A stretch of 64,000 nucleotides of DNA from Enterovibrio norvegicus DSM 15893 (GCF_900115495.1 NZ_FOWR01000010.1:1-64000); one strand, 5' to 3'. Shown: positions 53,760 through 62,499, counted from the stretch's first letter. The notes: generated from the sequence alone by a model not told the origin. Made by a program: numbers and translations.

Positions 53760-54419
53760 ATGGATCAAAGCGGCTTCAGCGACCGTCTAAAGCACCTTCT
53801 AAAACAAAAGAAGAAAACCCAAGCCCATGTCGCTACTGCAATCGGCACCTCAGTACCCTCTGTGCACCGATGGACCAAGGGCGGGCAGATCGAATACAAG
53901 AACCTGAGAAGCCTTGCAGATTACTTAGGGGTTAATTGGATTTGGCTACGATATGGCGATGAAGCGGTAGAAAGCGTTCAGCAGATGCAGACAGAGGACG
54001 CAGCAGCCACAAGCAGACGCAGAGAATACCTAAACCAAATCATGGACAGTGAAAATCGCATGCGCCAAGCGCTTGATATGGCTGATATTGTGACGTGGGA
54101 ATGGAATGTATTGACAGGTTCTGTTGAATGTTCAAAGAACGCCTCGACCCTCTTCAACGTGGATGAAAACGCGCTCCCTAACTGCATGCTCCCTTACACT
54201 GACAATACCATCGAAGAACTCATCGACATCTTTGGTAGAAACGCGCCTCATGTCTGGGATTTTTCAGTAAAATCCTCAGATAAAGCCGTGGTCTGGTTTA
54301 CATCAAAAGCAAAGCTCTACTTCGATGTGTCGGGAAGACCCACCAAAGTGATTGGCGTCAGCTTTGAAACGACAAAGCATAAAGTCGATATACCGTCATC
54401 AACATCCGTGAAACCCTGA
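53760..54419 (+). CDS. HTH (Cro/CI-type) regulator with PAS-like sensor domain
   Basis: This 219-residue protein starts with an XRE helix-turn-helix (SDRLKHLLKQKKKTQAHVAT with TSVPSVHRWTKGG). The C-terminal half (EWNVLTGSVECSKNASTLFN to GRPTKVIGVSFETT) resembles a PAS fold, ending in the typical V-I-G-V-x-x-E/D-I-T-like strand. It would sense a small signal in the cytosol. It is divergent from the cupin operon and is its likely regulator. Confidence 0.75.
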   Translation: MDQSGFSDRLKHLLKQKKKTQAHVATAIGTSVPSVHRWTKGGQIEYKNLRSLADYLGVNWIWLRYGDEAVESVQQMQTEDAAATSRRREYLNQIMDSENRMRQALDMADIVTWEWNVLTGSVECSKNASTLFNVDENALPNCMLPYTDNTIEELIDIFGRNAPHVWDFSVKSSDKAVVWFTSKAKLYFDVSGRPTKVIGVSFETTKHKVDIPSSTSVKP

Positions 54420-54426
54420 CGCGCGA

Positions 54427-55680
54427 TCAATGCACGCTGTCTCGCGTGCAATCGGTAATGACGACAGTATCCGCATTCATCATACCTTGCGCATCCAATT
54501 GGCCTTCACCATCACTGAAAATCACCGAGACAGCACCTGAATTCACCAACGACGAAAGGCTTCGACAATCCGATGGTTGTTCAATGTAGATACGCTCGGC
54601 GCCAGAGTGTGCAAGTGCGCCCCAATCTTCCGTATTAACCTCAGAGAACACCAAATCAGCCTGCACGTTCGACATGTCACCGAATGAAGAAATGGTGCTT
54701 TGCTCAATCAGTACCTGAGATAACGCAGGCATGTCGTTCAATGGCGCAAGAGATTCCACATCAACACCGCTCAGTGTCACCACTGCCAAGCCCGGAAAGC
54801 TCGCGAGATCGTCTAAACGGATCTTGGCATTCTTCGGCAGATCGCAAAGCAGGGTAGACAGATCATTGACGCGTGTCGCCTCACTCACCTGTGCCGCCAT
54901 CGACACGCAAGATGCCATCTCTGGATCGATAAATTCAACCTCTTCAATGGGTTGAGAAAGTGGCGCAGGCTCATTCATTTCGTCGCCCACAGCCTCTTCA
55001 TCCTGCCACATGTCATCAGGCAAAGGTTCAAGCACGCCCTGCCCTTCGGCAAGCTCTACCAAATCAGAAAACGCCTCGCCGCTCATGTCACCGAAGAAAG
55101 CTTCGAGCACAGGCGCGGCATCTTCAAGAATACAGGCATTCGCGACAACAAATGCGCCAGGCACTTCCGCCACACCCACGCCGTGCATGCCCAACTGCAC
55201 CACAGCGGCCATGGCCTTGTCTTCTTCAGTGATGGTTTTGAAGGTCAAAATGGTCGCGCTTGAATCGCCCAACGCGTGAATGCGATCATAGAAATCAGAC
55301 ACTAATTCAGGGCGATAACACGCCGATTCGGGGTCAACGTCGTTCAAAAAGGTTTTGTATTGTTCAATGTAGCGCTCCGCCAATGCGGAATTGCTTTTTG
55401 CCAGCGCAATACGCGTATCTATTTTCGCCACACGCAGCGCCATCAAGCCACTGCCTGTCGATTCAAAACGCTCAGACAGTTTCTGCGTCAGCACCTCGTA
55501 TTCACCCACATTACTCAACGCTTCATCAATCAAAGGCGCCGTGTTGTTTTGCAACTTTTCAATGGCAGCCATGTTTCGCTCAATGTCCGTCTCCGCCGCC
55601 ACGGAAAAGGGAAAAATAAAACAGAGAAAAACCGCAGAAAGACGACATAAAAACGCGAACGAACCAGAAAAATAGCGCAT
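54427..55680 (-). CDS. Exported protein of unknown function with LRR-like C-terminus
   Basis: ATG 55680 gives a signal peptide (AFLCRLSAVFLCFIFPFSVA) and a 417-residue precursor. The mature protein has an acidic, helical N-terminal half and a C-terminal part with leucine-spaced strands (LDDLASFPGLAVVTLSGVDV, LAPLNDMPALSQVLIEQ) that resembles leucine-rich repeats. It is the last gene of a three-gene minus-strand unit with two small membrane proteins. No function is recognised. Confidence 0.6.
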   Translation of the reverse strand: MRYFSGSFAFLCRLSAVFLCFIFPFSVAAETDIERNMAAIEKLQNNTAPLIDEALSNVGEYEVLTQKLSERFESTGSGLMALRVAKIDTRIALAKSNSALAERYIEQYKTFLNDVDPESACYRPELVSDFYDRIHALGDSSATILTFKTITEEDKAMAAVVQLGMHGVGVAEVPGAFVVANACILEDAAPVLEAFFGDMSGEAFSDLVELAEGQGVLEPLPDDMWQDEEAVGDEMNEPAPLSQPIEEVEFIDPEMASCVSMAAQVSEATRVNDLSTLLCDLPKNAKIRLDDLASFPGLAVVTLSGVDVESLAPLNDMPALSQVLIEQSTISSFGDMSNVQADLVFSEVNTEDWGALAHSGAERIYIEQPSDCRSLSSLVNSGAVSVIFSDGEGQLDAQGMMNADTVVITDCTRDSVH

Positions 55681-55714
55681 GGGGGACTCCCGTGAACAAC
55701 GACGATAAATCAAA

Positions 55715-56200
55715 CTATGTTGATTCTTCATCCACAAAAAAAGGCTTATCGCACAAGGCGGCGATTTCACGACCTTCAACAATCAGTTTCGCCTTATTGC
55801 CAGCTAAGAACGGTTGCCGTTCACCGGAGGCAAACAACACAAATATTTGGTGAACCTTCAGGCCATGCTGATCGCGTCGATGCTTGGCGCGTGCCACCAC
55901 AAAACCACGCACAGCGTCTAAGTTCGCTTCAAAGCGGAAAACGGGATACACACTGGAAATCACCCGCGACATCAAACCTTTTTGTCGATTCACGGTCACA
56001 TAATGACGTGCGAACACCATGTGCCAGCCAAACGCCGCTAAAGAAGCCCAAACAAAGACAAACGACGGCGACTCAACGTTGCCAAACCCAAGTTGATAGA
56101 AAGTAAACCCCAAAAACAGGCACCCGATTGCTTTTCTGACAACACCCGCGCCAAAGGTAATGACTATTTCGCCAGTGTTCGCGCTATGTGTCTTCTTCAT
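55715..56200 (-). CDS. Small membrane protein of unknown function, 161 aa
   Basis: Two hydrophobic segments near residues 23-55 (AIGCLFLGFTFYQLGFG, FVFVWASLAAFGWHMVFA) precede a soluble part with FVVARAKHRRDQHGLKVHQI. Pattern and neighbours suggest a protein with PH-like C-terminal domain, as in the gene just upstream. It lies between two related-topology genes on the minus strand, 34 bases before the next gene, so co-transcription is likely. Confidence 0.6.
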   Translation of the reverse strand: MKKTHSANTGEIVITFGAGVVRKAIGCLFLGFTFYQLGFGNVESPSFVFVWASLAAFGWHMVFARHYVTVNRQKGLMSRVISSVYPVFRFEANLDAVRGFVVARAKHRRDQHGLKVHQIFVLFASGERQPFLAGNKAKLIVEGREIAALCDKPFFVDEEST

Positions 56201-56246
56201 ATCGTCATATCTTCATATCTGCCTGACCACACCTTCACCTTGGCCG

Positions 56247-56987
56247 TTACAACGATGCGATGAAAAGGAGAGCACCAAGCACAAGCATGACAGGAAAAAT
56301 CCACACCAAACGCCACAACGAGCCTTCGACACGAAACGGCGTTTCCGAGTGTCGATAGGAAGCAGGCTGATGCGTCACATCGTGAGCAACAGCCTCAGGT
56401 TCAACATTACCTAACTCAGCCATTTCTTTCTCTGACGGCACCACCATCAAGGGCTTTGAATCCGGCCAGTCGGTCACGCCATCAAAAATCGCTATCTGAT
56501 GGTAATGACACATGAAAAGTGCCAGTTCGACCGTTTGCGCAACGCTACCAATACTGTTTCGCCATACCTGCTTGCCATTGATGGACAATTGAAGCCAGCA
56601 CCCTTCTTTATGCTCAGCAATAGGGATCACAGTTAAACGGCAATCCGATACTGACCAGTCATCAACAAGAGTTACACCTAGCCCTTTCCAGCCAATCAAG
56701 TGCTGCACTCTGTCAGCGTCAAAAGAAAACCGCTCACGTCGGGAAAAAAAAAGCACGCAGAGAAAACCAAGCAGAACGGCGGCAGGAAGGAAAAAATAAC
56801 GCGCGTTGTCCCCGTTAAACCAAGAAAGGGCAGCCATCACTAAGCATACACCAAGAGGAACCAGCGTGATGAAACCATAAATCGCGAAGTTTTTCTGCTT
56901 CACACCAACCAGATAGTCATTGCCAGACTCGTCCCGCTTGAGGTGGTAACGGGCACCCCAAGAGAGCGCGCCATATTCCTTTATCAT
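56247..56987 (-). CDS. Membrane protein of unknown function, 246 aa
   Basis: ATG 56987 follows AGGG at good spacing. Two TM helices near residues 35-80 (FITLVPLGVCLVMAALSWF, FLPAAVLLGFLCVLFFS) precede a soluble middle domain, and one TM closes the protein (LVWIFPVMLVLGALLFI). The middle part SVSDCRLTVIPIAEHKEG and the topology resemble the 161-residue neighbour, so the two may be related. It is the first gene of the three-gene unit. Function unknown. Confidence 0.6.
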   Translation of the reverse strand: MIKEYGALSWGARYHLKRDESGNDYLVGVKQKNFAIYGFITLVPLGVCLVMAALSWFNGDNARYFFLPAAVLLGFLCVLFFSRRERFSFDADRVQHLIGWKGLGVTLVDDWSVSDCRLTVIPIAEHKEGCWLQLSINGKQVWRNSIGSVAQTVELALFMCHYHQIAIFDGVTDWPDSKPLMVVPSEKEMAELGNVEPEAVAHDVTHQPASYRHSETPFRVEGSLWRLVWIFPVMLVLGALLFIASL

Positions 56988-57237
56988 GCATTGCCCTTTC
57001 AAAAACCAGACAACCCCACCTTAAAACGCATTCAAAACAGGGTCGACACACTGACTGTTTTATTCGTAGGACTGGCGAAGAGAATCAGAATGAAAAACCG
57101 TCACATGTCGACGATTTGAACCACATTAGCAGTTTCAGCCCAAGCACGTTTTCGCGCGCAGAAAGCGCACATTTTGGGGAATAAAAAGGAAGCAGCACAA
57201 GATAGTCACCACTTCCCTCGCTTTGATTTCATCAAAC

Positions 57238-57870
57238 TTACGGCTTTTCCATCAGGGCCAATCGCACACCAAGGCCGACAAGGATCGTCCCGAGTGCTCT
57301 ATCTAACCATGCACAAAACCGGCGGCTGTTCCTCAAAAACCGCGTGGCTTTATCCGCCAACAGCACAAAGAGAAACTCGATAGTCAGCCCCACAACAATC
57401 ACAATGACACCAAGAACAATAAGCTGCACCGTCACGCTGCCTTCGTTGGGCCTTACAAACTGCGGCAAGAAAGCCATGAAGAACACCGCCACTTTGGGGT
57501 TCAACACATCAATCAACACGCCTTGCTTGAACGCATCCCAGAAGGAGACATTTTTTTCGCCTGAGGATTCGGTATCAAAACTCTCCCCAGCCGAACGAAG
57601 GGCTTTGTAACCTAAGTAAATCAGGTAGGCTGCACCGACGTATTTGACCACAGTAAATGCCATGGCAGAGGTTGCTAGAATCGCCGACAAACCCAGTGCC
57701 GCAGCAACCACATGAAAGAGCGCGCCACTGCACACGCCCAACGACGAAGCAAAGCCGATTTTCTTACCCTGGGTAATGGTTCTTGAAAGGATGTAAATCA
57801 AATCTGGCCCTGGTGATAACGTCAGTAACACCGCCGCACTTAAAAAAACAAACCAATAACCAACATCCAT
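57238..57870 (-). CDS. LysE/RhtB-family amino-acid exporter
   Basis: This 210-residue inner-membrane protein has six predicted TM helices and starts with FVFLSAAVLLTLSPGPDLIY, the LSPGPD motif of RhtB-type exporters, then GVCSGALFHVVAAALGLSAI. It continues with VLNPKVAVFFMAFLPQFV. The family exports homoserine, threonine, lysine or related compounds. The substrate is not predictable. It stands alone. Confidence 0.88.
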   Translation of the reverse strand: MDVGYWFVFLSAAVLLTLSPGPDLIYILSRTITQGKKIGFASSLGVCSGALFHVVAAALGLSAILATSAMAFTVVKYVGAAYLIYLGYKALRSAGESFDTESSGEKNVSFWDAFKQGVLIDVLNPKVAVFFMAFLPQFVRPNEGSVTVQLIVLGVIVIVVGLTIEFLFVLLADKATRFLRNSRRFCAWLDRALGTILVGLGVRLALMEKP

Positions 57871-58009
57871 ATGTCACTCCACGTATCCATTACCATCCCC
57901 CTTGTTCAGCGATCAGCTTACAGGAGTTACTAACCGACGAAACGCTTCAATACGCCGCAATGCTGGGACGTTTTGATAGGTCGAACGAAGTATTCAATGA
58001 AAGGCGGTA

Positions 58010-58276
58010 TTACATTGCAAGCGCAAGCAACCCAAGGGGAATGGCAATCACACAAATATGCAAAATGTTAAACCATTTTTCGCGGTGTTGAACACGCTTG
58101 AAACCCATCACTGCCAGCAGCGCATCTACCACAGACATTTTATAGCGCGAGACCATCACACCGAGCTGCAACACAACCCCACCAATAAAAATGTACTGTG
58201 CCGCCACGCCATAAGGCGTCGCCCATACTGCATTCAGGGTTTCCACAAAACTCTGTTCTACCGCCATGTCACTCAA
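58010..58276 (-). CDS. Small membrane protein, 88 aa
   Basis: Two TM helices (YGVAAQYIFIGGVVLQLGVM and FNILHICVIAIPLGLLALAM) flank a positively charged loop (GFKRVQHREKW). ATG 58276 or ATG 58267 could start it. No known family. It is the first of the minus-strand genes left of the PilZ gene. Confidence 0.5.
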   Translation of the reverse strand: MSDMAVEQSFVETLNAVWATPYGVAAQYIFIGGVVLQLGVMVSRYKMSVVDALLAVMGFKRVQHREKWFNILHICVIAIPLGLLALAM

Positions 58277-58468
58277 CTTCCTTGTTTGCTATCTCTTTAT
58301 GATGTTAGGCATCCTGCCTGGTTAGGCTGCGCAACGCACAGCCCGATTGGGTAACCAAAAGAGGTTGACCTTCAAAAGACTATAACGCGGATGAACAACA
58401 AAAGACGTTTCAGTTTTGTGGAAAGTCGATAATGAGCGAGCGCCCACCTCACACCATGCCGCGTTACC

Positions 58469-58831
58469 TCAATCTCGGCTGTATTTGCGACGAAGACGCA
58501 GCTGTTCTCCATTAATAAGCTTCAGTTCTATCGGCTGAAACAGTTGGATAATCAACTCATCTTCCTCTCTTCTGATGGTGCGCCCTTGGATCTCCCATAC
58601 ACCACTTTCAAATTGGATGGTCCCAGCCACAGGCTCTTCGGGTTCAACCTTGTCTTTCACTGAGATACGGATACCGTGTTCGGACACTTCACACACTTTG
58701 AAGGTGCTATTGCCACACACAATAAACGGCATGTCCTGTTCTAAATAACGAAGACGAAAGAAACTGCGCTTTTGCTCTTCCTCTTCTTGATCAGTGTCTT
58801 GGGCTTGTTGCTGACTTTTTTTTTGTTCCAT
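58469..58831 (-). CDS. PilZ-domain protein
   Basis: The 120-residue protein has RSFFRLRYLEQDMPF, an RxxxR-like c-di-GMP contact, and VCEVSEHGIRISV, matching the D/NxSxxG strand with S-E-H-G. The N-terminus is Gln/Glu-rich. It binds c-di-GMP and probably signals to envelope or motility targets. The left end of a MITE-like element lies 38 bases upstream of the start and may shape its promoter. Confidence 0.75.
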   Translation of the reverse strand: MEQKKSQQQAQDTDQEEEEQKRSFFRLRYLEQDMPFIVCGNSTFKVCEVSEHGIRISVKDKVEPEEPVAGTIQFESGVWEIQGRTIRREEDELIIQLFQPIELKLINGEQLRLRRKYSRD

Positions 58832-59596
58832 GATGGTAAATCACTTCTCTCCGTTAGCCGCTTATTATTATACCCAAACAACGTGAAGATGCAGGATTCA
58901 GCGAGCTTTACTGATGTTATGATCAAGGCGTCCCTTTGCCGATGTAGTGCGCTCCATCAAAAAGGGACAACACCGAGCATGGCGTCAGTAAACTCGCCCG
59001 AAGGGAGGCCCTCAGAGCGTCCACTTCATCGTTAAATCCCTGTGAAATAGAATCACTATTCCTACAAGAATTTGCCTTAAATTGACCACTCTGAGGACCT
59101 CTGACATCGAGCATTTTCAGGTTGTTTGGGTATATTGTAATAGACTAATTTTAGCAACGATGTCGATAATGGCATGGAAGGCGTCTGTTGCTAATTGACT
59201 ACCCCAAAAAATCGCCACCAAATGAAACTAAACACATATAAGAAAAACACTAACCCTGACAATAAATGGACAACCAAGAAATGAACATGACCGCCTCACC
59301 TGAGATATAATCAAAAAAGCCATCGATATGTCATGAATCTGTCAATATTAAAAATATCATCACAACATTCAATCTTCTATAAAAATCGAATCTAGAAAAT
59401 CTGCAAAGTAACGCATAGCGAAAATTGAGCCCATTGATATATTAAAAATCAAAGTGATAGATTTAAAAATAAACACAGTCGCGCCAACCCTCATGAAAAA
59501 CCACTTTATTAATCTTTTAAAATCTCATATAGGTATAAAAAGGCAGAGTCTATTTCTTACGCATTATCCAATCTCGCGATGCAATCGGGAATAAAA
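58832..59596. other. Long intergenic region with a MITE-like element
   Basis: This 765-base stretch has the element at 58869-59134, then about 460 AT-rich bases leading to the ToxR-like gene. No coding ORF is supported; the AT-rich part should hold the promoter. Confidence 0.5.
58869..59134. mobile_element. MITE-like non-autonomous element with 23-bp inverted ends
   Basis: Left end TATACCCAAACAACGTGAAG then ATG (58869-58891) and right end (59112-59134) are inverted repeats at 21 of 23 positions. The interior (266 bp total) carries no gene but has GAAGATGCAGGATTCAGCG-type sequence that I recall from repeated Vibrionaceae elements. A clear target duplication was not seen beyond TA. Confidence 0.6.
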
Positions 59597-60394
59597 ATGA
59601 TAAATTTCGACCCAGTAGAGAATAAGTTATTTACTGATACTCGATGTGTGGGTATCAGTCATCGAGAAGGGCTTATCCTCGCGTTACTCATACAACGCGC
59701 GCCCGATGTCATTGAGAAAAAAACCATCATCGCCCATGCTTGGGGGAACGTCTGTGTTGGCGAAACATCACTCGCAAAATCGATCAGCGCATTAAGACAA
59801 TCATTCTTGAAATTGGGCATAAAGGAAAGCCCGATCATTACCGCACCAAGGATAGGATACCGCATACTTCCAGATAGAATTGAATGCGTGGAAACTCAAA
59901 AGCAAGAAACCCTATCCCCCCCATCTCCCGCGTCTCCCGTTCAAGAGCAAACCGCCGAGCCTCGCCCCCTAGGCGACCTTGATACAGCGAAAGAAAACAT
60001 CAAAACCCTGCTTTTGAAGAATGGGACATCTCACGTTTTGAACGCGTTTAACGCCCTCTCAATCACGTTGATCATGGTTGCACTCGTCATTCTTTCCTAC
60101 AAGTTCAACGTTACTGACTGGCATCCTTACTATTCTGATGGTGAAATCACTCAGCAACGCGTTGGAGAATTGATTCTTTTGAAGTCTTCCTCAGCGCGAC
60201 TGTCCCTTCCCCTTCGCGCTTTACTCGCATCAAACCAATGCGACTGTATCGTTTTTGTGGGCATGGGTGACGATGAAAATGACCTCGCTTGGTTTCACCG
60301 TCGAGCACAAGACGCCATTAACCTAACGTATAGAACAAGCCAGTTCCCCGTTGCCGCAGCGCAAATCGCCCAGTTTGTCGAGGAACGCAAATGA
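59597..60394 (+). CDS. ToxR-like transmembrane regulator 2, linked to aerolysin
   Basis: This 265-residue protein has a winged helix at about residues 10-95 (KSISALRQSFLKLGIKE, then ITAPRIGYRILP), a Pro/Gln-rich linker, one TM at about 150-170 (LSITLIMVALVILSYKF) and a periplasmic domain of about 95 residues with a CDC pair (NQCDCIVF). ATG 59597 is preferred, since GGGA precedes it; ATG 59579 is in frame. The domain order matches ToxR. Its stop overlaps the ToxS-like start (ATGA). Confidence 0.8.
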   Translation: MINFDPVENKLFTDTRCVGISHREGLILALLIQRAPDVIEKKTIIAHAWGNVCVGETSLAKSISALRQSFLKLGIKESPIITAPRIGYRILPDRIECVETQKQETLSPPSPASPVQEQTAEPRPLGDLDTAKENIKTLLLKNGTSHVLNAFNALSITLIMVALVILSYKFNVTDWHPYYSDGEITQQRVGELILLKSSSARLSLPLRALLASNQCDCIVFVGMGDDENDLAWFHRRAQDAINLTYRTSQFPVAAAQIAQFVEERK

Positions 60395-60855
60395 ATGTCA
60401 CGATTGCCTTCTTTGTTTTCAGCATCAGCGTCTTTATGGGTGTGCTCGCACTGCCATGGCAACAACACCTCATGTCCGGACAATACCAACATTTTCTGGT
60501 TCAGGTTCTCCACGATGGCAGCACAACAACAACCAAAGGCCAAACCCGAGTCGATGGTAATTCCATTATTCATGTCGCCACGATTAAACAGAGCCTCTCG
60601 GAGCAGACCAGTTTAGTGCGCTTAACCGGATACCTTAAATCCACCCTCTATTCGTATTATCTGCTTCGTTGCGATGTGGAACTGGTTTATGTCGATCACC
60701 TCGACAACACATCCGACTTTCTGTTTGCATCGTCCTACTTGTTTTTCGAAGACGAAGGTTGTCACGCAAAACTCGGCGTCGTTTACGAAGACCCTGAATT
60801 TCTGATCATTAAGGATTATCGATCAGAGCATACGCAAATCGTCACGCGTCTCTAA
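60391..60855 (+). CDS. ToxS-like membrane partner 2
   Basis: The 154-residue protein has an N-terminal TM (VTIAFFVFSISVFMGVLALP) and a periplasmic domain with two cysteines (LLRCDVELVYVD, DEGCHAKLG). The 4-base overlap with the ToxR-like gene implies translational coupling and equal amounts of both proteins. By order and topology it should guard or tune the periplasmic domain of the regulator. Confidence 0.65.
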   Translation: MNVTIAFFVFSISVFMGVLALPWQQHLMSGQYQHFLVQVLHDGSTTTTKGQTRVDGNSIIHVATIKQSLSEQTSLVRLTGYLKSTLYSYYLLRCDVELVYVDHLDNTSDFLFASSYLFFEDEGCHAKLGVVYEDPEFLIIKDYRSEHTQIVTRL

Positions 60856-60891
60856 TAAGGAATACCTTGAAAAGGCCAATGTAACTGCATG

Positions 60892-60926
60892 TTTTTATTG
60901 TTGATTATTTTTCATTGTTTTTCATT
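60892..60926 (+). promoter_or_regulatory. Phased direct repeats upstream of aerolysin
   Basis: TTTTTCATT occurs at 60908-60916 and 60918-60926 (10-bp period, one helical turn), with a related TTTTTATT at 60892-60899. Helically phased T-rich direct repeats are a common ToxR-type binding pattern. Confidence 0.5.
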
Positions 60927-60935
60927 TAGCAGCCA

Positions 60936-60949
60936 GACACCAGAGTGTC
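60936..60949. promoter_or_regulatory. Small inverted repeat in the aerolysin leader
   Basis: GACAC (60936-60940) and GTGTC (60945-60949) pair over CAGA, between the direct repeats and the large inverted repeat. Confidence 0.35.
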
Positions 60950-60956
60950 ATGCTGA

Positions 60957-60980
60957 TTCTTCGCCATCCATGGCGAAGAA
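60957..60980. promoter_or_regulatory. Perfect inverted repeat just before the aerolysin gene
   Basis: TTCTTCGCCAT and ATGGCGAAGAA (11-bp arms, 2-base centre) end 29 bases before the toxin start codon. It can act as an operator or as an mRNA hairpin. Confidence 0.6.
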
Positions 60981-61009
60981 AACAACCGCTAAAACAATGG
61001 AGAAAAAAC

Positions 61010-62488
61010 ATGCCGAAAGCCACGCTAACACTCATTACGCTATCCCTATTTTCCGCTTTTTCAGCACCCAGCTTTGCCCATATTTATCCCGATCGGCTTG
61101 TCGTTGATACAGGGGGAGAAGACGTTTGTCGGTCTGGCTATCGCCCGATAACAAAAAATGAAGCGACGTTACACCGTGATTATCTGCTGTCGAAAATGGG
61201 CCAGTGGCAAATTACTGGCCTGAAAGATGACTGGGTCATCATGGGATACATGGGATACGCCGACGAAGGCCGAATTAAAAGAGATTTGCCGAATTACAGC
61301 ACATGGTGCCACCCCATCAACGCAGGAGATACAGGCATACCCGAGCTTGCCAAGCACACGTTACCCGAAGGGGAAGAGGTTGATATTCAGTTCAGCTTGG
61401 TCACAGATCAAAACGCATTTATTCGCCCCCTCAGCTACCTTGCTCACTATCTAGGCTATGCCTGGGTAGGCGGTAACAGCAGCGATTACGTCGGCGAAGA
61501 CATGGCTGTACGTCAAGAAGGAGAAAAATGGCGCATTCAGGGAAATAACAGAGGGTCCTGCAGTGGATATCGCTGTGAAGAGAAAACCGCCATCACGGTT
61601 GGCAATTTCAACTACGCCTTAAACAGCGATGATTTCTGGCACGGCGAGGTCACCGAATCGGGCAAGCAGCTCGTCAAAACCGTATACGCCACGGCAAGAA
61701 ACCGCACCAATATTGCGCAACAGGTGGTGATAGACCTGAAAGTGGACGAATCCACCAATTGGTCCAAAACCAACAGCTATGGTTTTTCCCAATCCGTACA
61801 AACCAAAAATTCGTTCAAATGGCCACTGGTTGGAGAAACCGAACTGACAATAAAGCTGGAAGCAAACCAAAGCTGGACAAACACCAATGGCGCTTCAACC
61901 TCTGAAGGGGTCACGCTACAAGCACGCCCTATGGTACCGGCCAACTCAGAAATTCCAATCCGCGTTGAGCTTTACCGCTCCAGCATTTCCTACCCTTACC
62001 GATTCGGTGCTGACGTCAGCTACGATGTTGAGTTTAACGGATTCCTTCGCTGGGGTGGCAACGCATGGCACACGCACCCAACTCACCGCCCAACCCAAAA
62101 ACATACCTTTACCATGGGACGCGCCAGCGAATCCTCTGCGGATATTCGCCACCAATGGAATATTCGTAACATTCCTGGTGCCTCACAGTGGTGGGATTGG
62201 AATTGGGTAATTCAAGAAAATGGCCTCACCAAAATGCAGAACATCACCAGCCAAAGCCTCCGTCCTTTCAAGGCAACGGTATCTGGGGATTTTTATGCAG
62301 AGTCCCAATATGCAGGCACGATAGACATTGGCGCGGCCAAACCTATTTCTGACACGTCTCGTTCAAGATCAGGCCTAAAGTCGTCGCTTCGTATGGGAGG
62401 AGTAGAACTTGAAACAAACCTCGATAGGGATGAATTGAAATCACTCGGCTTTGGCGATGTCGAGATCAGTCTTAACCCCGCGCAATAG
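61010..62488 (+). CDS. aerA: Aerolysin-family pore-forming toxin (proaerolysin)
   Basis: This 492-residue precursor has a signal peptide (residues 1-23, SFA before HIYPD). It matches Aeromonas aerolysin throughout: VCRSGYRP, MGQWQITGLKDDWVIMG, SYLAHYLGYAWVGGN, FKWPLVGETELTIKLEANQS, GFLRWGGNAWHTHP and WWDWNWVIQ. The four aerolysin cysteines are kept, including CSGYRC. Aerolysin binds GPI-anchored proteins, heptamerises and inserts a beta-barrel pore. The activation region reads SDTSRSRSGLKSSLR, without a K-V-R-R furin-like site, so another protease may activate it. GGAG lies seven bases before ATG 61010. Confidence 0.95.
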   Translation: MPKATLTLITLSLFSAFSAPSFAHIYPDRLVVDTGGEDVCRSGYRPITKNEATLHRDYLLSKMGQWQITGLKDDWVIMGYMGYADEGRIKRDLPNYSTWCHPINAGDTGIPELAKHTLPEGEEVDIQFSLVTDQNAFIRPLSYLAHYLGYAWVGGNSSDYVGEDMAVRQEGEKWRIQGNNRGSCSGYRCEEKTAITVGNFNYALNSDDFWHGEVTESGKQLVKTVYATARNRTNIAQQVVIDLKVDESTNWSKTNSYGFSQSVQTKNSFKWPLVGETELTIKLEANQSWTNTNGASTSEGVTLQARPMVPANSEIPIRVELYRSSISYPYRFGADVSYDVEFNGFLRWGGNAWHTHPTHRPTQKHTFTMGRASESSADIRHQWNIRNIPGASQWWDWNWVIQENGLTKMQNITSQSLRPFKATVSGDFYAESQYAGTIDIGAAKPISDTSRSRSGLKSSLRMGGVELETNLDRDELKSLGFGDVEISLNPAQ

Positions 62489-62499
62489 GACGAAAAAAA

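Noticed and set aside
60889-61107. Plus-strand ORF starting with a hydrophobic stretch just before aerolysin
   Set aside because: It overlaps the toxin signal peptide in another frame, has no ribosome-binding site, and its hydrophobic start comes from the T-rich direct repeats.
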